DNA from: Gracilimonas sp.
Lineage (GTDB): Bacteria; Bacteroidota; Rhodothermia; Balneolales; Balneolaceae
Length of the DNA: 49,795 nt
Direction of reading: 5' to 3'
Assembly: GCA_022450045.1 (NCBI GenBank)
Contig: JAKURD010000022.1
Span: forward strand, 1 to 49,795
Within the stretch, counting starts at the first letter, position 1, and every line of letters starts with the position of its first letter. The notes beneath the pieces are model-generated. The model saw nothing but the letters and a program-made list of their open reading frames with translations. It was not told the origin of the DNA and did not search any database. Position numbers and translations under genes: made by a program. Positions 16,952 through 26,381 of the stretch are shown one piece after another.

Positions 16952-18193
16952 ATGCCCGTTTTGATTGTTGATCAATGTTTCATTTACAAATACAAAAAGT
17001 TCTGCATCCTGCTGACAATATTTTTTGGGGTTTTAACCACTCCGCTTTGGGGACAGCAGGCACAGCTTTCGTCTGAGACCAAGGTAAGCCTTATCACAGC
17101 CTCACCTGGAAATGAACTCTATACAATTTTTGGTCACACAGCGCTGCGACTCGTTGATCCGGTCAGCAACATCGACCACACCTACAACTACGGTACCTTC
17201 GATTTTGATACCAACGGCTTTTACCGGAAATTTACCCTCGGCAACCTGCAATATTTCCTTTCGGTGAACAAGTTTGAAAATGCAAAAAAAGCATATTTGA
17301 ATGACGGCCGCATTATTACTGAACAGCGTTTAAATCTAACCGAGAATCAAACCAAACGCTTGTATGATTTTTTGGAGAATAACGCCCGGCCTGAAAATCG
17401 TTATTATTCCTACGAGTTCTTCTATGATAACTGTACCACCCGGGTCTATGAGGCTCTCAAAGCAGTAGCTGGGGATTCAATCCATTTTCAAGAGCCGCAA
17501 AATTCGGCAAAGAATAGTTTTCGGCAGTTTATTAATCCTTACCTGGAATCCGTTTCCTGGGTAAAATTTGGGATTAACTTGCTGTTGGGCACTCCCGCCG
17601 ACCGCAACCCATCCGAATCGGAAACGCTGTTCTTACCCGATCTGTTAAAAGAGGGATTTTCACACGCCCGGATACAGCAAGCTGATACAAGTCTTGCCTT
17701 GGTTTCAGAGCAGAGATTTTATGCCCCTCAGAAACGGTCTGTCATTAGTCCTGCGAGTGTAAGTCCCACTTTAACCTTTTGGTTTTTGTTGATTACAAGC
17801 CTGCTTGCCGGGTTTTTCTATAGAACTAATCAGACATTCTGGTTTTGGTTCGATCGACTACTATTCGGGATAATTGGGTTGATTGGTGTGTTGATCTTTA
17901 CCTTATGGCTTCTTTCTTCGTATCCCTCAACCAAATGGAATTGGAATATAGTGTGGTCTGCCCCGGCCTTGCCGGCCTTTATATTTTCTTTTACAGGCAG
18001 AAAACGACTTTCAGAAAATTATAAAGTGTTTTTGGTACTATATGCAGCTATTCTTCTGCTCTTTCTCCTAAGCTGGTCATTTATTCCTCAACAGATCCCC
18101 TCTGCAATTTTGCCTCTTCTTTTTTTGTTGGGATTTCGGAGTATTAAAAAGCAATCCGAATCAGTAAATCAGGAAAGGGTCAATGTGTTATAG
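16952..18193 (+). CDS. DUF4105 membrane protein
   Basis: Start chosen at ATG 16952; a TTG at 16934 would overlap the oxidase. After a signal-like segment ending at LWGQQ, residues ~45-240 form a DUF4105 domain: SLITASPGNELYTIFGHTALRL, a YNYGTFDF motif and YYSYEFFYDNCTTR, the likely Cys-protease/permuted papain-like core with H and C. Four or five membrane helices follow. DUF4105 proteins are common in Bacteroidota with unknown role, perhaps a lipoprotein or cell-envelope hydrolase. It starts four bases after the oxidase stop, so it is co-transcribed, but a copper function is not evident. Confidence 0.85.
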   Translation: MPVLIVDQCFIYKYKKFCILLTIFFGVLTTPLWGQQAQLSSETKVSLITASPGNELYTIFGHTALRLVDPVSNIDHTYNYGTFDFDTNGFYRKFTLGNLQYFLSVNKFENAKKAYLNDGRIITEQRLNLTENQTKRLYDFLENNARPENRYYSYEFFYDNCTTRVYEALKAVAGDSIHFQEPQNSAKNSFRQFINPYLESVSWVKFGINLLLGTPADRNPSESETLFLPDLLKEGFSHARIQQADTSLALVSEQRFYAPQKRSVISPASVSPTLTFWFLLITSLLAGFFYRTNQTFWFWFDRLLFGIIGLIGVLIFTLWLLSSYPSTKWNWNIVWSAPALPAFIFSFTGRKRLSENYKVFLVLYAAILLLFLLSWSFIPQQIPSAILPLLFLLGFRSIKKQSESVNQERVNVL

Positions 18194-18398
18194 CTTGTCA
18201 ATCTTTCACTTATTTAGAATTTTGGAAACGTCAAGATAACTGCTCTGAACCCATATATTTTTATCAAGATCAATAAATATGAGTCTCAAAGATTTTAGTG
18301 GTAATTTAGAATTGAATTGGGAAAATTTATACAGGCGACCGGCCCTATGTATGAATATTACTTGTACACATTAATCAACGAATATTATTTCAATAAAG

Positions 18399-18812
18399 AT
18401 GACTATTCATGAAAAAAGATTGCAGAGCAGAGATATACAACCGACCGCTATGCGCATGCGGATTCTTCTTTTCATGGCTGAAACAAAGTCGGTAATAAGC
18501 CTGTCAGATCTTGAAGAAAAGTTTACCCATGCAGACCGGACAACGCTTTATCGTACCTTAAAAACATTCTTAGAACATGGTTTGGTCCATCAAGTCAACG
18601 ATGCAAGTGGGATAACTAAATATGCCCTTTGTTCTGAAAACTGTACCTGTTCGTACCCGGATGATGTGCACGTTCATTTTTATTGTTTCTCCTGTGAACA
18701 AACATTTTGTTTTCCACATCTTGGCATTCCTAACTACGATCTGCCCGAAAATTTTACTCCATCCAACGGCAATTTTGTGATAACCGGGAGTTGTCCTTCC
18801 TGTTCTTCCTGA
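18399..18812 (+). CDS. Fur/Zur-family metalloregulator
   Basis: A 137-residue regulator with the Fur winged helix: QPTAMRMRILLFMAE, then LSDLEEKFTHADRTTLYRTLKTFLEHGLVHQV as recognition region. The C-terminal part is Cys/His-rich: CSENCTC, DVHVHFYCFSCEQTFCFP and a final GSCPSC, giving two Cys pairs for the structural zinc and a HxH sensory site. This mix is closer to Zur than to iron-sensing Fur. It lies upstream of the small Cys protein and the RND operon in the same orientation, separated from the copper run by 205 bases, and is the obvious candidate for zinc-type control of that operon. Confidence 0.9.
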   Translation: MTIHEKRLQSRDIQPTAMRMRILLFMAETKSVISLSDLEEKFTHADRTTLYRTLKTFLEHGLVHQVNDASGITKYALCSENCTCSYPDDVHVHFYCFSCEQTFCFPHLGIPNYDLPENFTPSNGNFVITGSCPSCSS

Positions 18813-18889
18813 TCTTTGCAATTGAGTTGCATTACAAATAATCCTTATCATCAGCATTCTACTTAATCACAATATTTCCCCTTAAAGAA

Positions 18890-19321
18890 TTGTATTTTTT
18901 CAGAGCATACTTACGTAATCTGAATGTTGCGACAATCGCATCTTTTCTTTTTTCATGGGCAGGGTTTTTCTTTTTTCTACCCTTAAGTGTTTCTGTATTA
19001 GCAAGTACTCATGATGTTTCCTCTACCTACAACTTAGATAAAGGCTGTTTTGATATTGTATTAGAACATTCAGAAGAGTCTAACTCAGGGTACAATACAG
19101 TTGAAAAAAAGCACCATCAATTTCAAAATCAGTGCTGTTATGATGATGCGCGGATAAGAAATGAGTGCCCGGACTGCGAGATTGCGTTACCAACTTTTTC
19201 TTATTTGCCTGGCAGCTATGTTGAGCCTGTTTTTCAATTTACGGCATCTATATACCCTAAAAACAGCTTATCCCCTCCTGTAACTTTTAAGGTTATTAAA
19301 GTCACTCAACTCCTGATTTAA
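18890..19321 (+). CDS. Small exported Cys-rich protein before RND operon
   Basis: A 143-residue protein beginning with a TTG codon; no ATG is available in the N-terminal part, so the start is uncertain. Residues ~14-38 form a hydrophobic signal or anchor. The mature part has CFDIV, a QCCYDD pair, NECPDC and a late LSPPVTF. The single-C / CC / PP order parallels the protein at 10271 although overall similarity is low. It sits 77 bases after the Fur-family gene and 149 bases before the RND gene. A periplasmic metal-binding accessory role is inferred from place and cysteine content. Confidence 0.6.
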   Translation: MYFFRAYLRNLNVATIASFLFSWAGFFFFLPLSVSVLASTHDVSSTYNLDKGCFDIVLEHSEESNSGYNTVEKKHHQFQNQCCYDDARIRNECPDCEIALPTFSYLPGSYVEPVFQFTASIYPKNSLSPPVTFKVIKVTQLLI

Positions 19322-19470
19322 TACCTGCCTTTCTCTATGTAGCAGAAACAAACTCTGCCCCATTCATTTTTTAATCGGACTGCATAACCTCGGGTCAACC
19401 ATAGGTTTCAGCCATTGTACTTGAATAAGACCAGCATCAACGATAAATCTATATTCACACCGCTGTCAAC

Positions 19471-22400
19471 ATGATCAATAAAATTATTTCATTTTCAATT
19501 AAGAACAAGTTTATCATCGGCTTGTTCATTCTGACTCTGATAGGAGTAGGATTATATTCAATGATGACCATCAATTTGGGCTCAGTTCCTGATATCACAA
19601 ATAACCAGGTGCAGGTAATTACGGTATCGGAAAACCTATCCACTGAAGATATCGAACAATTTGTAACCTATCCCGTGGAGCTTGCCATGGGTAACCTGCC
19701 CGGAGTAACTGAAATCCGTTCGGTATCCCGATTCGGGTTATCCGTGGTTACCATCGTTTTCGAAGATGATATGGGTACCTATTTACCCCGGCAACTGGTA
19801 CAGGAAAAACTCAGTGAACTGGGCGAAACGATTCCCGAGAATTTTGGAAGTCCATCCATGGGCCCCATTTCAAGTGGATTAGGCCAAATTTATGAGTACT
19901 CCATCCAGGTGGATCCTGCCTATGAAGATCAATATACGCCCGATGAGCTACGCACAATTCAGGATTGGATCATTAAGCGCCAAATGGTGCTTCTGGAGGG
20001 TGTTATAGAGGTTAATTCATTCGGCGGTGGCATCAAACAATACGAAGTAGCCATAAGTCCTGATAAACTAAACGCGATGGGAGTCAGTATTTCAGAAGTA
20101 TATGAGGCAATGTCCAGGAATAATGTGAATACCGGCGGGGCCTATATCGAGAAAAACAAGATGGCTAATTTTATTCGTGGCGAAGGTTTGATACGCAGTA
20201 TTGAAGATATAGAAAACATTGTAGTCAAGAACGAAAACGGACTGCCCATTCTAATCAAAGATGTAGCGGAAGAAGTTATGTTTGGAACTCAAATTCGGTA
20301 TGGGGCTTTTACTCAGGATGGTGAGGAAGCAGTAGGTGGCATCATTATGATGTTGAAAGGGTCAAATCCGAATGCAACCATTCAGAACGTTCAGGATAGA
20401 ATTGCTGAAATTCAAAAGTCGCTGCCCGAAGGTTTAAAAATTGAGCCTTTTCTTGATCGAAGTGCCCTTATTGAACGAACTACCAGTACGGTTACTACAA
20501 ACCTGGTGGAAGGTGCATTGATTGTGGTTTTCGTATTGGTAATACTCTTAGGAAGTTTACGCGGAGGATTAATAACCGCCTCACTTATTCCGCTTTCCCT
20601 GCTTTTCGCCTTTATCATGATGAAGGCCACCGGGGTGTGGGCTAATCTCATGAGCCTTGGAGCCATCGATTTTGGTATTATTGTTGACGGAGCCGTGATT
20701 ATAGTGGAAGGCACGGTTCATGAAATTGAAAAAAAGGTAAAATCCGGCAAACGTACTTTCAGTAAAACACAGATGAATGAAATTGCCTACAAGGCAAGCA
20801 GCACCATGATGAATGCTGCGTTCTTTGGACAGTTGATCATTCTGATTGTATTTGCCCCTATCCTGTTCCTGGAAGGAGTAGAAGGTAAAATGTTCCGTCC
20901 TATGGCGTTCACATTTGGGTTTGCAGTATTAGGTGCTATTATTTTATGCCTTACCTATGTGCCAATGGTCTCGGCACTGTTTATGAAACCCTCACAAAAT
21001 AAACAGGGGTGGTTTGCCCGGTTCGAGCGAGGCCTCGATCGGGTCAGCAATAAACTTATATCCTTTATTCAAATGGGCTACGATCCGCTTATCCAATGGT
21101 CTTTAAAACGAAAAGCCGTTGTGATTGTAGCTGCAATACTGCTTTTTGGGAGCGCTATGTTTACGTTTTCGAGAATGGGCGGAGAATTTATTCCCCAACT
21201 GGATGAAGGTGATATTGCCATGCAGGCTCTTATCCGCCCTGGCAGCGGATTATCAGAAGCGATTGAGCAATCCAAAAAAATTGAGGCTACGCTGCTGGAA
21301 GAATTTCCAGAGATAGAAACAGTAACTGCTCGCATAGGGGTTGCCGATATTCCCACGGATCCTATGCCCATGGACATTGCCGACATGTATATCATTCTGG
21401 ATAAGAATCAAGACAATTGGGTATCGGCCGAATCTAAAGAGGTGCTGATAGAAAAAATAAAGAGCAAACTCGACCAGACCATGGTCGGTGTGAATTTCGT
21501 TTTTACCCAGCCGGTAGAACTCAGATTCAATGAACTTTTGGAAGGTGTACGAGAAGACATCGCCGTAAAACTATACGGAGATGATTTGAATATTTTGGCT
21601 GAAAAAGTACATGAAATGGCCCAAATAATTCAAACGATTCCCGGGGTGGGTGATGTAAGTCCTGAGCGTACGGCGGGCCTGCCTCAAATGACTGTCAGGT
21701 ATGACCGACAAAAAGTGGCCCAGTACGGACTGGATATTACGAAGCTTAACCAGTACATAAGTTCAGCTTTTGCCGGAGGTGTTGCCGGAGTGGTATTTGA
21801 AGGAGAAAGACGATTTGATCTGGTGATCCGCTTTGATAAGGCTCATCGTACCGGTATCGAGGATATTCGCAACCTGTATGTAGATCTCGAAAACGGAGCA
21901 CAGGTGCCGGTTAAAGAAATAGCAGATATCAGTTATCAGCCCGGGCCTATGCAAATCTCTCGGGATAACACCTTTCGCAGAAGTTATGTTGGCGTGAATA
22001 CCCGCGGCCGCGATGTGGAATCGGTGGTTTTGGATATTCAGAAGAAACTGGAAGCCGAATTGAATCTACCGCCCGGCTACTACATTACCTATGGGGGTGA
22101 ATTTGAGAACCTGCAACGAGCCAAGAACCGATTGGCTATTGTAGTGCCTATAGCCCTGTTTCTCATTTTTGTACTGCTGTACTTCGCACTAAAATCATTC
22201 TCACAGTCGGTGATGATCTATCTGGCTATTCCCCTGGCATCTATCGGAGGTGTCTTTTTCCTGGCTTTGCGAGGCATGGACTTCAGTATCTCAGCCGGAG
22301 TTGGTTTCATTGTATTGTTTGGAGTGGCTGTACTAAACGGACTGGTGCTTGTCAGCCGGTTTAATTCACTAAAAATCGAAGGTGTTATGGATTTACAGGA

Positions 22401-23871
22401 ACGAATTTTGACAGGTACCAAAGAGCGGCTCCGCCCCATTTTGTTAACCGCTACGGCGGCTATTATGGGCTTTACACCAATGGCGTTTTCAACCACAGCA
22501 GGTGCTGAAGTACAGCGGCCGCTGGCTACCGTTGTAATCGGCGGGTTGATTAGCGCCACGCTGCTTACGTTGGTCGTGCTGCCCATCCTGTATGCGTACA
22601 TAGAAAAGCGTAAAATGAGAAAACCCAAACCGGGCAATACGTCTATGGCCTCCGTTGTATTACTGATTATCGGTGGTGGCTTGTTGCTTTCGCCCGATTC
22701 TGTACTGGCCCAGGAACAGGTGCTGAATAATACCCTGCCCCAACTTAGGCTGGAGCAGGCCGTCCGGCAGGCGCTGGAAAATTATCCCTCCCTTCAGGCA
22801 GCCAGGCTTGAAATTGAGAACAGAGAAACACTTCAAAAAACAGCCTGGGACTTCGGTGATACCAATCTCTTTACCGGAAGTGAAGAATTCGGAAACGGTT
22901 CGGATGGTGTTACTACAAGATTTGGCATTCAACAGCAGTTTGATCTGTTCGGTGTTTTGCCAAGGCTAAATCGTCGGAATGAACAAACAGAACTGGCCAG
23001 GCTGAACTATGAGTTGTCTGAGTTAGAGCTTAGGCTCCGGGTGAAGCAGGACTGGTCAATGGTTTTCATCGCTAAACAACAATATGAGATCTATAATCGA
23101 CTGAACCAGCAATTCAGGGATATTGCCAGGGCCGCCGAATTAAAATTTGAGACGGAGGAAATTTCCCGGCTGGGGTATCTGAATATCATGAATCAGGCAA
23201 ATCAAATTGCCATACAAACCGAACAGGCCTACCGTGATTACATTGCGGCTGTTCGGTCTTTTAACAAGTGGTTTGAGGGGGATTCGCTATACACGGTTCA
23301 AAGTGGTTCAGCCGAACAGCTTGTTCAACCTTTACAGGCAGATTCCACATTCGGCCACCCGCTGATTGCCTTTTACCAACAAAGGATTGATGTGGCAGAG
23401 GCATCGATTAAAGAACAACGAAGTCAGTTTCTCCCCAGCTTTCAAGCCAGTTATGGCTGGCAGGAAATAGCGGGACAAGGCGGGTTTAATTCCTACGAGA
23501 TTGGGGTCAGCCTCCCCATATTCTTCTGGTCGAAGGCCGGGAGAACTCAATCCGCCCGGATTGAACGAAATATTGCCCGTCAAAACCTGAACCAGGCTCA
23601 GCGGGAATTCAACAGTAGCTATAGCAGCATCAGGGAAAACTATGAGAAATGGTTGCGCTCGTGGGAATATTACCGACAGGAAGCACTCCCTCTTGCCAGA
23701 GAGCAACAACAAGGTGCCATTACCTCTTATGAAGAAGGAGCCATAGAATATGTGGTTTTCCTGCAAAGTATCAGAGACGCTATCCGCATCGAAATCGACT
23801 CATGGAATGCCTTTGGCAATTATCTGGACAGCCAATTCCAGTTAGAATACTACCTCAACAAAACTCAATAA
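19471..23871 (+). CDS. czcA: CzcA-type RND pump fused to TolC/CzcC outer-membrane domain
   Basis: A 1466-residue protein. Residues 1 to ~1045 are a heavy-metal RND pump with two sets of helices; helix 4 has AIDFGIIVDGAVIIVEG with D400, D406 and E413, the spacing of the CzcA proton-relay residues (D402, D408, E415). Residues 1059-1083 look like a former signal peptide (MASVVLLIIGG..VLAQEQ), and the rest is an outer-membrane efflux (TolC/CzcC) domain with LRLEQAVRQALENYPSL and long coiled-coil helices. One chain thus supplies inner- and outer-membrane parts of the pump. The adaptor follows 28 bases later. Zn/Co/Cd specificity is suggested by the helix-4 motif. Confidence 0.95.
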   Translation: MINKIISFSIKNKFIIGLFILTLIGVGLYSMMTINLGSVPDITNNQVQVITVSENLSTEDIEQFVTYPVELAMGNLPGVTEIRSVSRFGLSVVTIVFEDDMGTYLPRQLVQEKLSELGETIPENFGSPSMGPISSGLGQIYEYSIQVDPAYEDQYTPDELRTIQDWIIKRQMVLLEGVIEVNSFGGGIKQYEVAISPDKLNAMGVSISEVYEAMSRNNVNTGGAYIEKNKMANFIRGEGLIRSIEDIENIVVKNENGLPILIKDVAEEVMFGTQIRYGAFTQDGEEAVGGIIMMLKGSNPNATIQNVQDRIAEIQKSLPEGLKIEPFLDRSALIERTTSTVTTNLVEGALIVVFVLVILLGSLRGGLITASLIPLSLLFAFIMMKATGVWANLMSLGAIDFGIIVDGAVIIVEGTVHEIEKKVKSGKRTFSKTQMNEIAYKASSTMMNAAFFGQLIILIVFAPILFLEGVEGKMFRPMAFTFGFAVLGAIILCLTYVPMVSALFMKPSQNKQGWFARFERGLDRVSNKLISFIQMGYDPLIQWSLKRKAVVIVAAILLFGSAMFTFSRMGGEFIPQLDEGDIAMQALIRPGSGLSEAIEQSKKIEATLLEEFPEIETVTARIGVADIPTDPMPMDIADMYIILDKNQDNWVSAESKEVLIEKIKSKLDQTMVGVNFVFTQPVELRFNELLEGVREDIAVKLYGDDLNILAEKVHEMAQIIQTIPGVGDVSPERTAGLPQMTVRYDRQKVAQYGLDITKLNQYISSAFAGGVAGVVFEGERRFDLVIRFDKAHRTGIEDIRNLYVDLENGAQVPVKEIADISYQPGPMQISRDNTFRRSYVGVNTRGRDVESVVLDIQKKLEAELNLPPGYYITYGGEFENLQRAKNRLAIVVPIALFLIFVLLYFALKSFSQSVMIYLAIPLASIGGVFFLALRGMDFSISAGVGFIVLFGVAVLNGLVLVSRFNSLKIEGVMDLQERILTGTKERLRPILLTATAAIMGFTPMAFSTTAGAEVQRPLATVVIGGLISATLLTLVVLPILYAYIEKRKMRKPKPGNTSMASVVLLIIGGGLLLSPDSVLAQEQVLNNTLPQLRLEQAVRQALENYPSLQAARLEIENRETLQKTAWDFGDTNLFTGSEEFGNGSDGVTTRFGIQQQFDLFGVLPRLNRRNEQTELARLNYELSELELRLRVKQDWSMVFIAKQQYEIYNRLNQQFRDIARAAELKFETEEISRLGYLNIMNQANQIAIQTEQAYRDYIAAVRSFNKWFEGDSLYTVQSGSAEQLVQPLQADSTFGHPLIAFYQQRIDVAEASIKEQRSQFLPSFQASYGWQEIAGQGGFNSYEIGVSLPIFFWSKAGRTQSARIERNIARQNLNQAQREFNSSYSSIRENYEKWLRSWEYYRQEALPLAREQQQGAITSYEEGAIEYVVFLQSIRDAIRIEIDSWNAFGNYLDSQFQLEYYLNKTQ

Positions 23872-23899
23872 CAGTTTTAAATCATAAATCAATAAAGAA

Positions 23900-25105
23900 A
23901 TGAATACACCAAATATATATGTAATCTTACTGGCTGTCCTGGCATCTGTTTTTACAGCCTGCGCCGAGACCAACACCGATGAAAATGAACAAGCTGCAAC
24001 AGAGCTTGCAGGTATGGCCGGGGCAGAAGAAAATGAAAATATTGTTCATTTGTCCGAACTGAAATTCAACAGCCTTGGAATGAAACTGGACACCTTGTCC
24101 CTGCGTTTTCTCTCAGAGAGTGTTGAAGCAAATGGCCAGCTGGAAGTTCCCCCGCAGTATGAGGCAAGCGTAACCGCGGTTTTGGGAGGTAATATTGGAT
24201 CCATAGAGGTTATTGAGGGAGATCAGGTGTCAAAAAATCAGACTCTTGCCTTCCTTTCCCATCCCAATTTAACCAGGGTACAAACTGAATATGTACGATT
24301 GTACCAGCGCATGTTGTTTTTAGATCAGGAATACCGGCGGCAGGCAAGGTTATATGATGAAGAGGTAGGCTCCGGCCAAATTTACCAACAGACAAAAGCC
24401 GAATATGAATCGGTTAAGGCGGAGGTCAAGGGATATGAAGCCCAGCTGAATCAGCTTAACCTGGATGTCAAGCAAATACAGAACGGCGATATTTATTCGT
24501 CGGTGCCGGTAGTAAGCCCTATAGATGGATATATCGAAAAGGTTCAGATTCAAATCGGTCAGTACGTTGATCCCCAAACAACCATGTTCGAAATTGTGGA
24601 TAATGAGCACGTCCATGCCGATTTGATGGTCTTCGAAAAAGACGTCCACAAAGTTAAAAAAGGCCATACCATCTCTTTTACTGTACAGTCGGTACCGGAT
24701 CAGGTACTTACAGCTGTCATTTACTCGGTGGGCAAACAATTCGAACAAAATCCCAGGGCGGTGCATGTGCACGCCGAAATTGATCAGAAGGAAAGCTTCC
24801 TGATTCCCGGGATGTATATCAACGGCACCATTCACACTTCCAAAGATAAAGTCTATGCTTTACCCGAAGATGCCATTGTTGAGGACGAAGGTAAAACCTA
24901 CCTGTTCACCGCAGAACAACAAGAGGAAAGCGGGGACATTGAATGGACTTTTACTCCGGTAGAAATTATGACCGGCACTGAAGAAGACGGCTGGGTTGAA
25001 ATAAAACTGTTAGAGCCATTGCCGAATGGAGCACGTGTAGCCTGGAACAATGCCTATTACCTGATTTCTGAAATGAAGAAAAGCCAAACTTCGGACGACG
25101 ATTAA
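23900..25105 (+). CDS. czcB: CusB/CzcB-type periplasmic adaptor lipoprotein
   Basis: A 401-residue membrane-fusion protein. The N-terminus has a lipobox-like FTAC (C21). Then come a barrel-sandwich half (VTAVLGGNIGSIEVIEGDQVSKNQ), a helical hairpin (~residues 120-195), the second lipoyl half (VVSPIDGYIEKVQIQIGQYV) and beta-barrel/MP domains (VFEKDVHKVKKGHTISF; IPGMYINGTI). It links the RND part and TolC part of the fused pump just upstream. It lacks the His-rich N-terminal extension seen in the second adaptor at 34329. Confidence 0.94.
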   Translation: MNTPNIYVILLAVLASVFTACAETNTDENEQAATELAGMAGAEENENIVHLSELKFNSLGMKLDTLSLRFLSESVEANGQLEVPPQYEASVTAVLGGNIGSIEVIEGDQVSKNQTLAFLSHPNLTRVQTEYVRLYQRMLFLDQEYRRQARLYDEEVGSGQIYQQTKAEYESVKAEVKGYEAQLNQLNLDVKQIQNGDIYSSVPVVSPIDGYIEKVQIQIGQYVDPQTTMFEIVDNEHVHADLMVFEKDVHKVKKGHTISFTVQSVPDQVLTAVIYSVGKQFEQNPRAVHVHAEIDQKESFLIPGMYINGTIHTSKDKVYALPEDAIVEDEGKTYLFTAEQQEESGDIEWTFTPVEIMTGTEEDGWVEIKLLEPLPNGARVAWNNAYYLISEMKKSQTSDDD

Positions 25106-25176
25106 CAAAAATCTGCTCCGGTGGGGCTATACTCATGTTTTCGAAGCTCTGCCGGGATTAATGCATACATAATATT

Positions 25177-25506
25177 ATGAAAGAAATAAAAGCCTTTATA
25201 AAACCAAACAGAGTAGAAAACGTAGTTGCAGCACTCCAGGAAGCAGGATATGAAAGTGTTACGCTTTCCAAAGGAGAAGGTACCGGAGCATACAAACAGA
25301 AAGATGCGTCCCCATCATTGGATTTTCACTTTACGGACAGTCCGGTGGTAAAATTAGAGCTGGTATGTCAATGCGAAGAATCCGACAGCGTTGTTCAACT
25401 TATCTGCGCCAATGCCCAAACACCGGAACGCGGCGACGGCATCATTTACGTTACAGATATTCAAAAAGCGTTTAGGATTAAAACCTGTGAGCCTTTTGAG
25501 AGCTGA
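25177..25506 (+). CDS. PII-like signalling protein in metal-efflux operon
   Basis: A 109-residue protein with a PII fold: MKEIKAFIKPNRVENVVAALQEAGYESVTL, a short T-loop region (~residues 30-48), VKLELVCQCEESDSVVQLICANAQT and the nucleotide-loop-like GDGIIYVTDIQKAFRI. The T-loop lacks the YRG of GlnB/GlnK and is Lys/Gly-rich. A PII-like subgroup encoded beside metal RND pumps is known in the PII superfamily. It stands 71 bases after the adaptor and 61 bases before the CDF gene. Sensing of a nucleotide or metal to tune the pump is inferred. Confidence 0.85.
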   Translation: MKEIKAFIKPNRVENVVAALQEAGYESVTLSKGEGTGAYKQKDASPSLDFHFTDSPVVKLELVCQCEESDSVVQLICANAQTPERGDGIIYVTDIQKAFRIKTCEPFES

Positions 25507-25567
25507 GAAACAGGTGATTCTTTGCGACTGTTAAGTTGAAGATGAAAACAATCCCATACATTCAACC

Positions 25568-26362
25568 ATGAAAAAATCCACCTTCAACATTCCACAAATG
25601 GATTGTTCAGCCGAAGAGCAAATGATTCGAATGAGGTTGGAAGAGGTTGAAGATGTTAAATCTCTAAACTTTGATATCCCGAATCGTACATTAGAAGTGT
25701 ATCACGAAAATAGGCTTATTGAGATTGAGGAAGCCCTTGACTCCCTGAGTTTGGGTTCTAAATTGGATTCAACAAATGAGGCTCAAATGTCGCCTTTCGC
25801 TTCTGATGAACAGCAACAAAAGAACATTCTATGGTGGGTTTTAGCGATCAACTTTCTCTTCTTTATCATTGAAATGACAGCCGGATGGATTATCAATTCT
25901 ATTGGGCTGATTGCAGACTCACTGGATATGCTGGCAGATTCGTCGGTGTATGCACTCAGCCTGTTTGCAGTTGGAGCAGCCGTGGCAAGAAAAAAGAAAG
26001 TGGCAAAATTTAGCGGCTATCTTCAGATGGGGCTGGCATCACTGGGATTTCTTGAAGTACTTCGGAGGTTCCTCGGTGTGAGTGAAATGCCCGACTTTCA
26101 GTGGATGATTATTATTGCTTCAACGGCTCTTGTTGCTAATGCTTTTACCTTATGGCTTATCAACAAAGCGAAAAGCAAAGAAGCACATATGCAGGCAAGT
26201 ACAATTTTTACTTCCAACGATATTATTGTGAACGGAGGGGTGATTTTAGCCGGTCTTCTTGTTTATATACTGGATAGCAGATGGCCGGATTTACTCATTG
26301 GAGCTGTTGTATTCGGCTTCGTAATGCGAGGTGCAATAAGAATTTTGAAATTATCGAAATAG
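25568..26362 (+). CDS. CDF-type cation transporter with N-terminal HMA domain
   Basis: A 264-residue protein. Residues 1-60 are an HMA-like domain with MDCSAEE (M11-D12-C13). Six helices follow; helix 2 has IADSLDMLADSS (D117, D120, D124), matching the DxxxD metal site of cation diffusion facilitators. The helix-5 site, usually HxxxD, reads as HMQAS..TSNDIIVNG, so the motif is altered. The usual C-terminal cytoplasmic domain is missing: the chain ends right after helix 6. It would move Zn2+ or a similar ion to the periplasm for the RND pump. The gene is convergent with the thioredoxin at 26382, 19 bases apart. Confidence 0.88.
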   Translation: MKKSTFNIPQMDCSAEEQMIRMRLEEVEDVKSLNFDIPNRTLEVYHENRLIEIEEALDSLSLGSKLDSTNEAQMSPFASDEQQQKNILWWVLAINFLFFIIEMTAGWIINSIGLIADSLDMLADSSVYALSLFAVGAAVARKKKVAKFSGYLQMGLASLGFLEVLRRFLGVSEMPDFQWMIIIASTALVANAFTLWLINKAKSKEAHMQASTIFTSNDIIVNGGVILAGLLVYILDSRWPDLLIGAVVFGFVMRGAIRILKLSK

Positions 26363-26381
26363 CAGGTGCTGTTGCTATTAT

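Noticed and set aside
18194..18398. Zur/Fur box in front of the Fur-family gene
   Set aside because: AT-rich partial inverted repeats (AATATTA..) exist near 18350-18390 but none matches a known box well enough.
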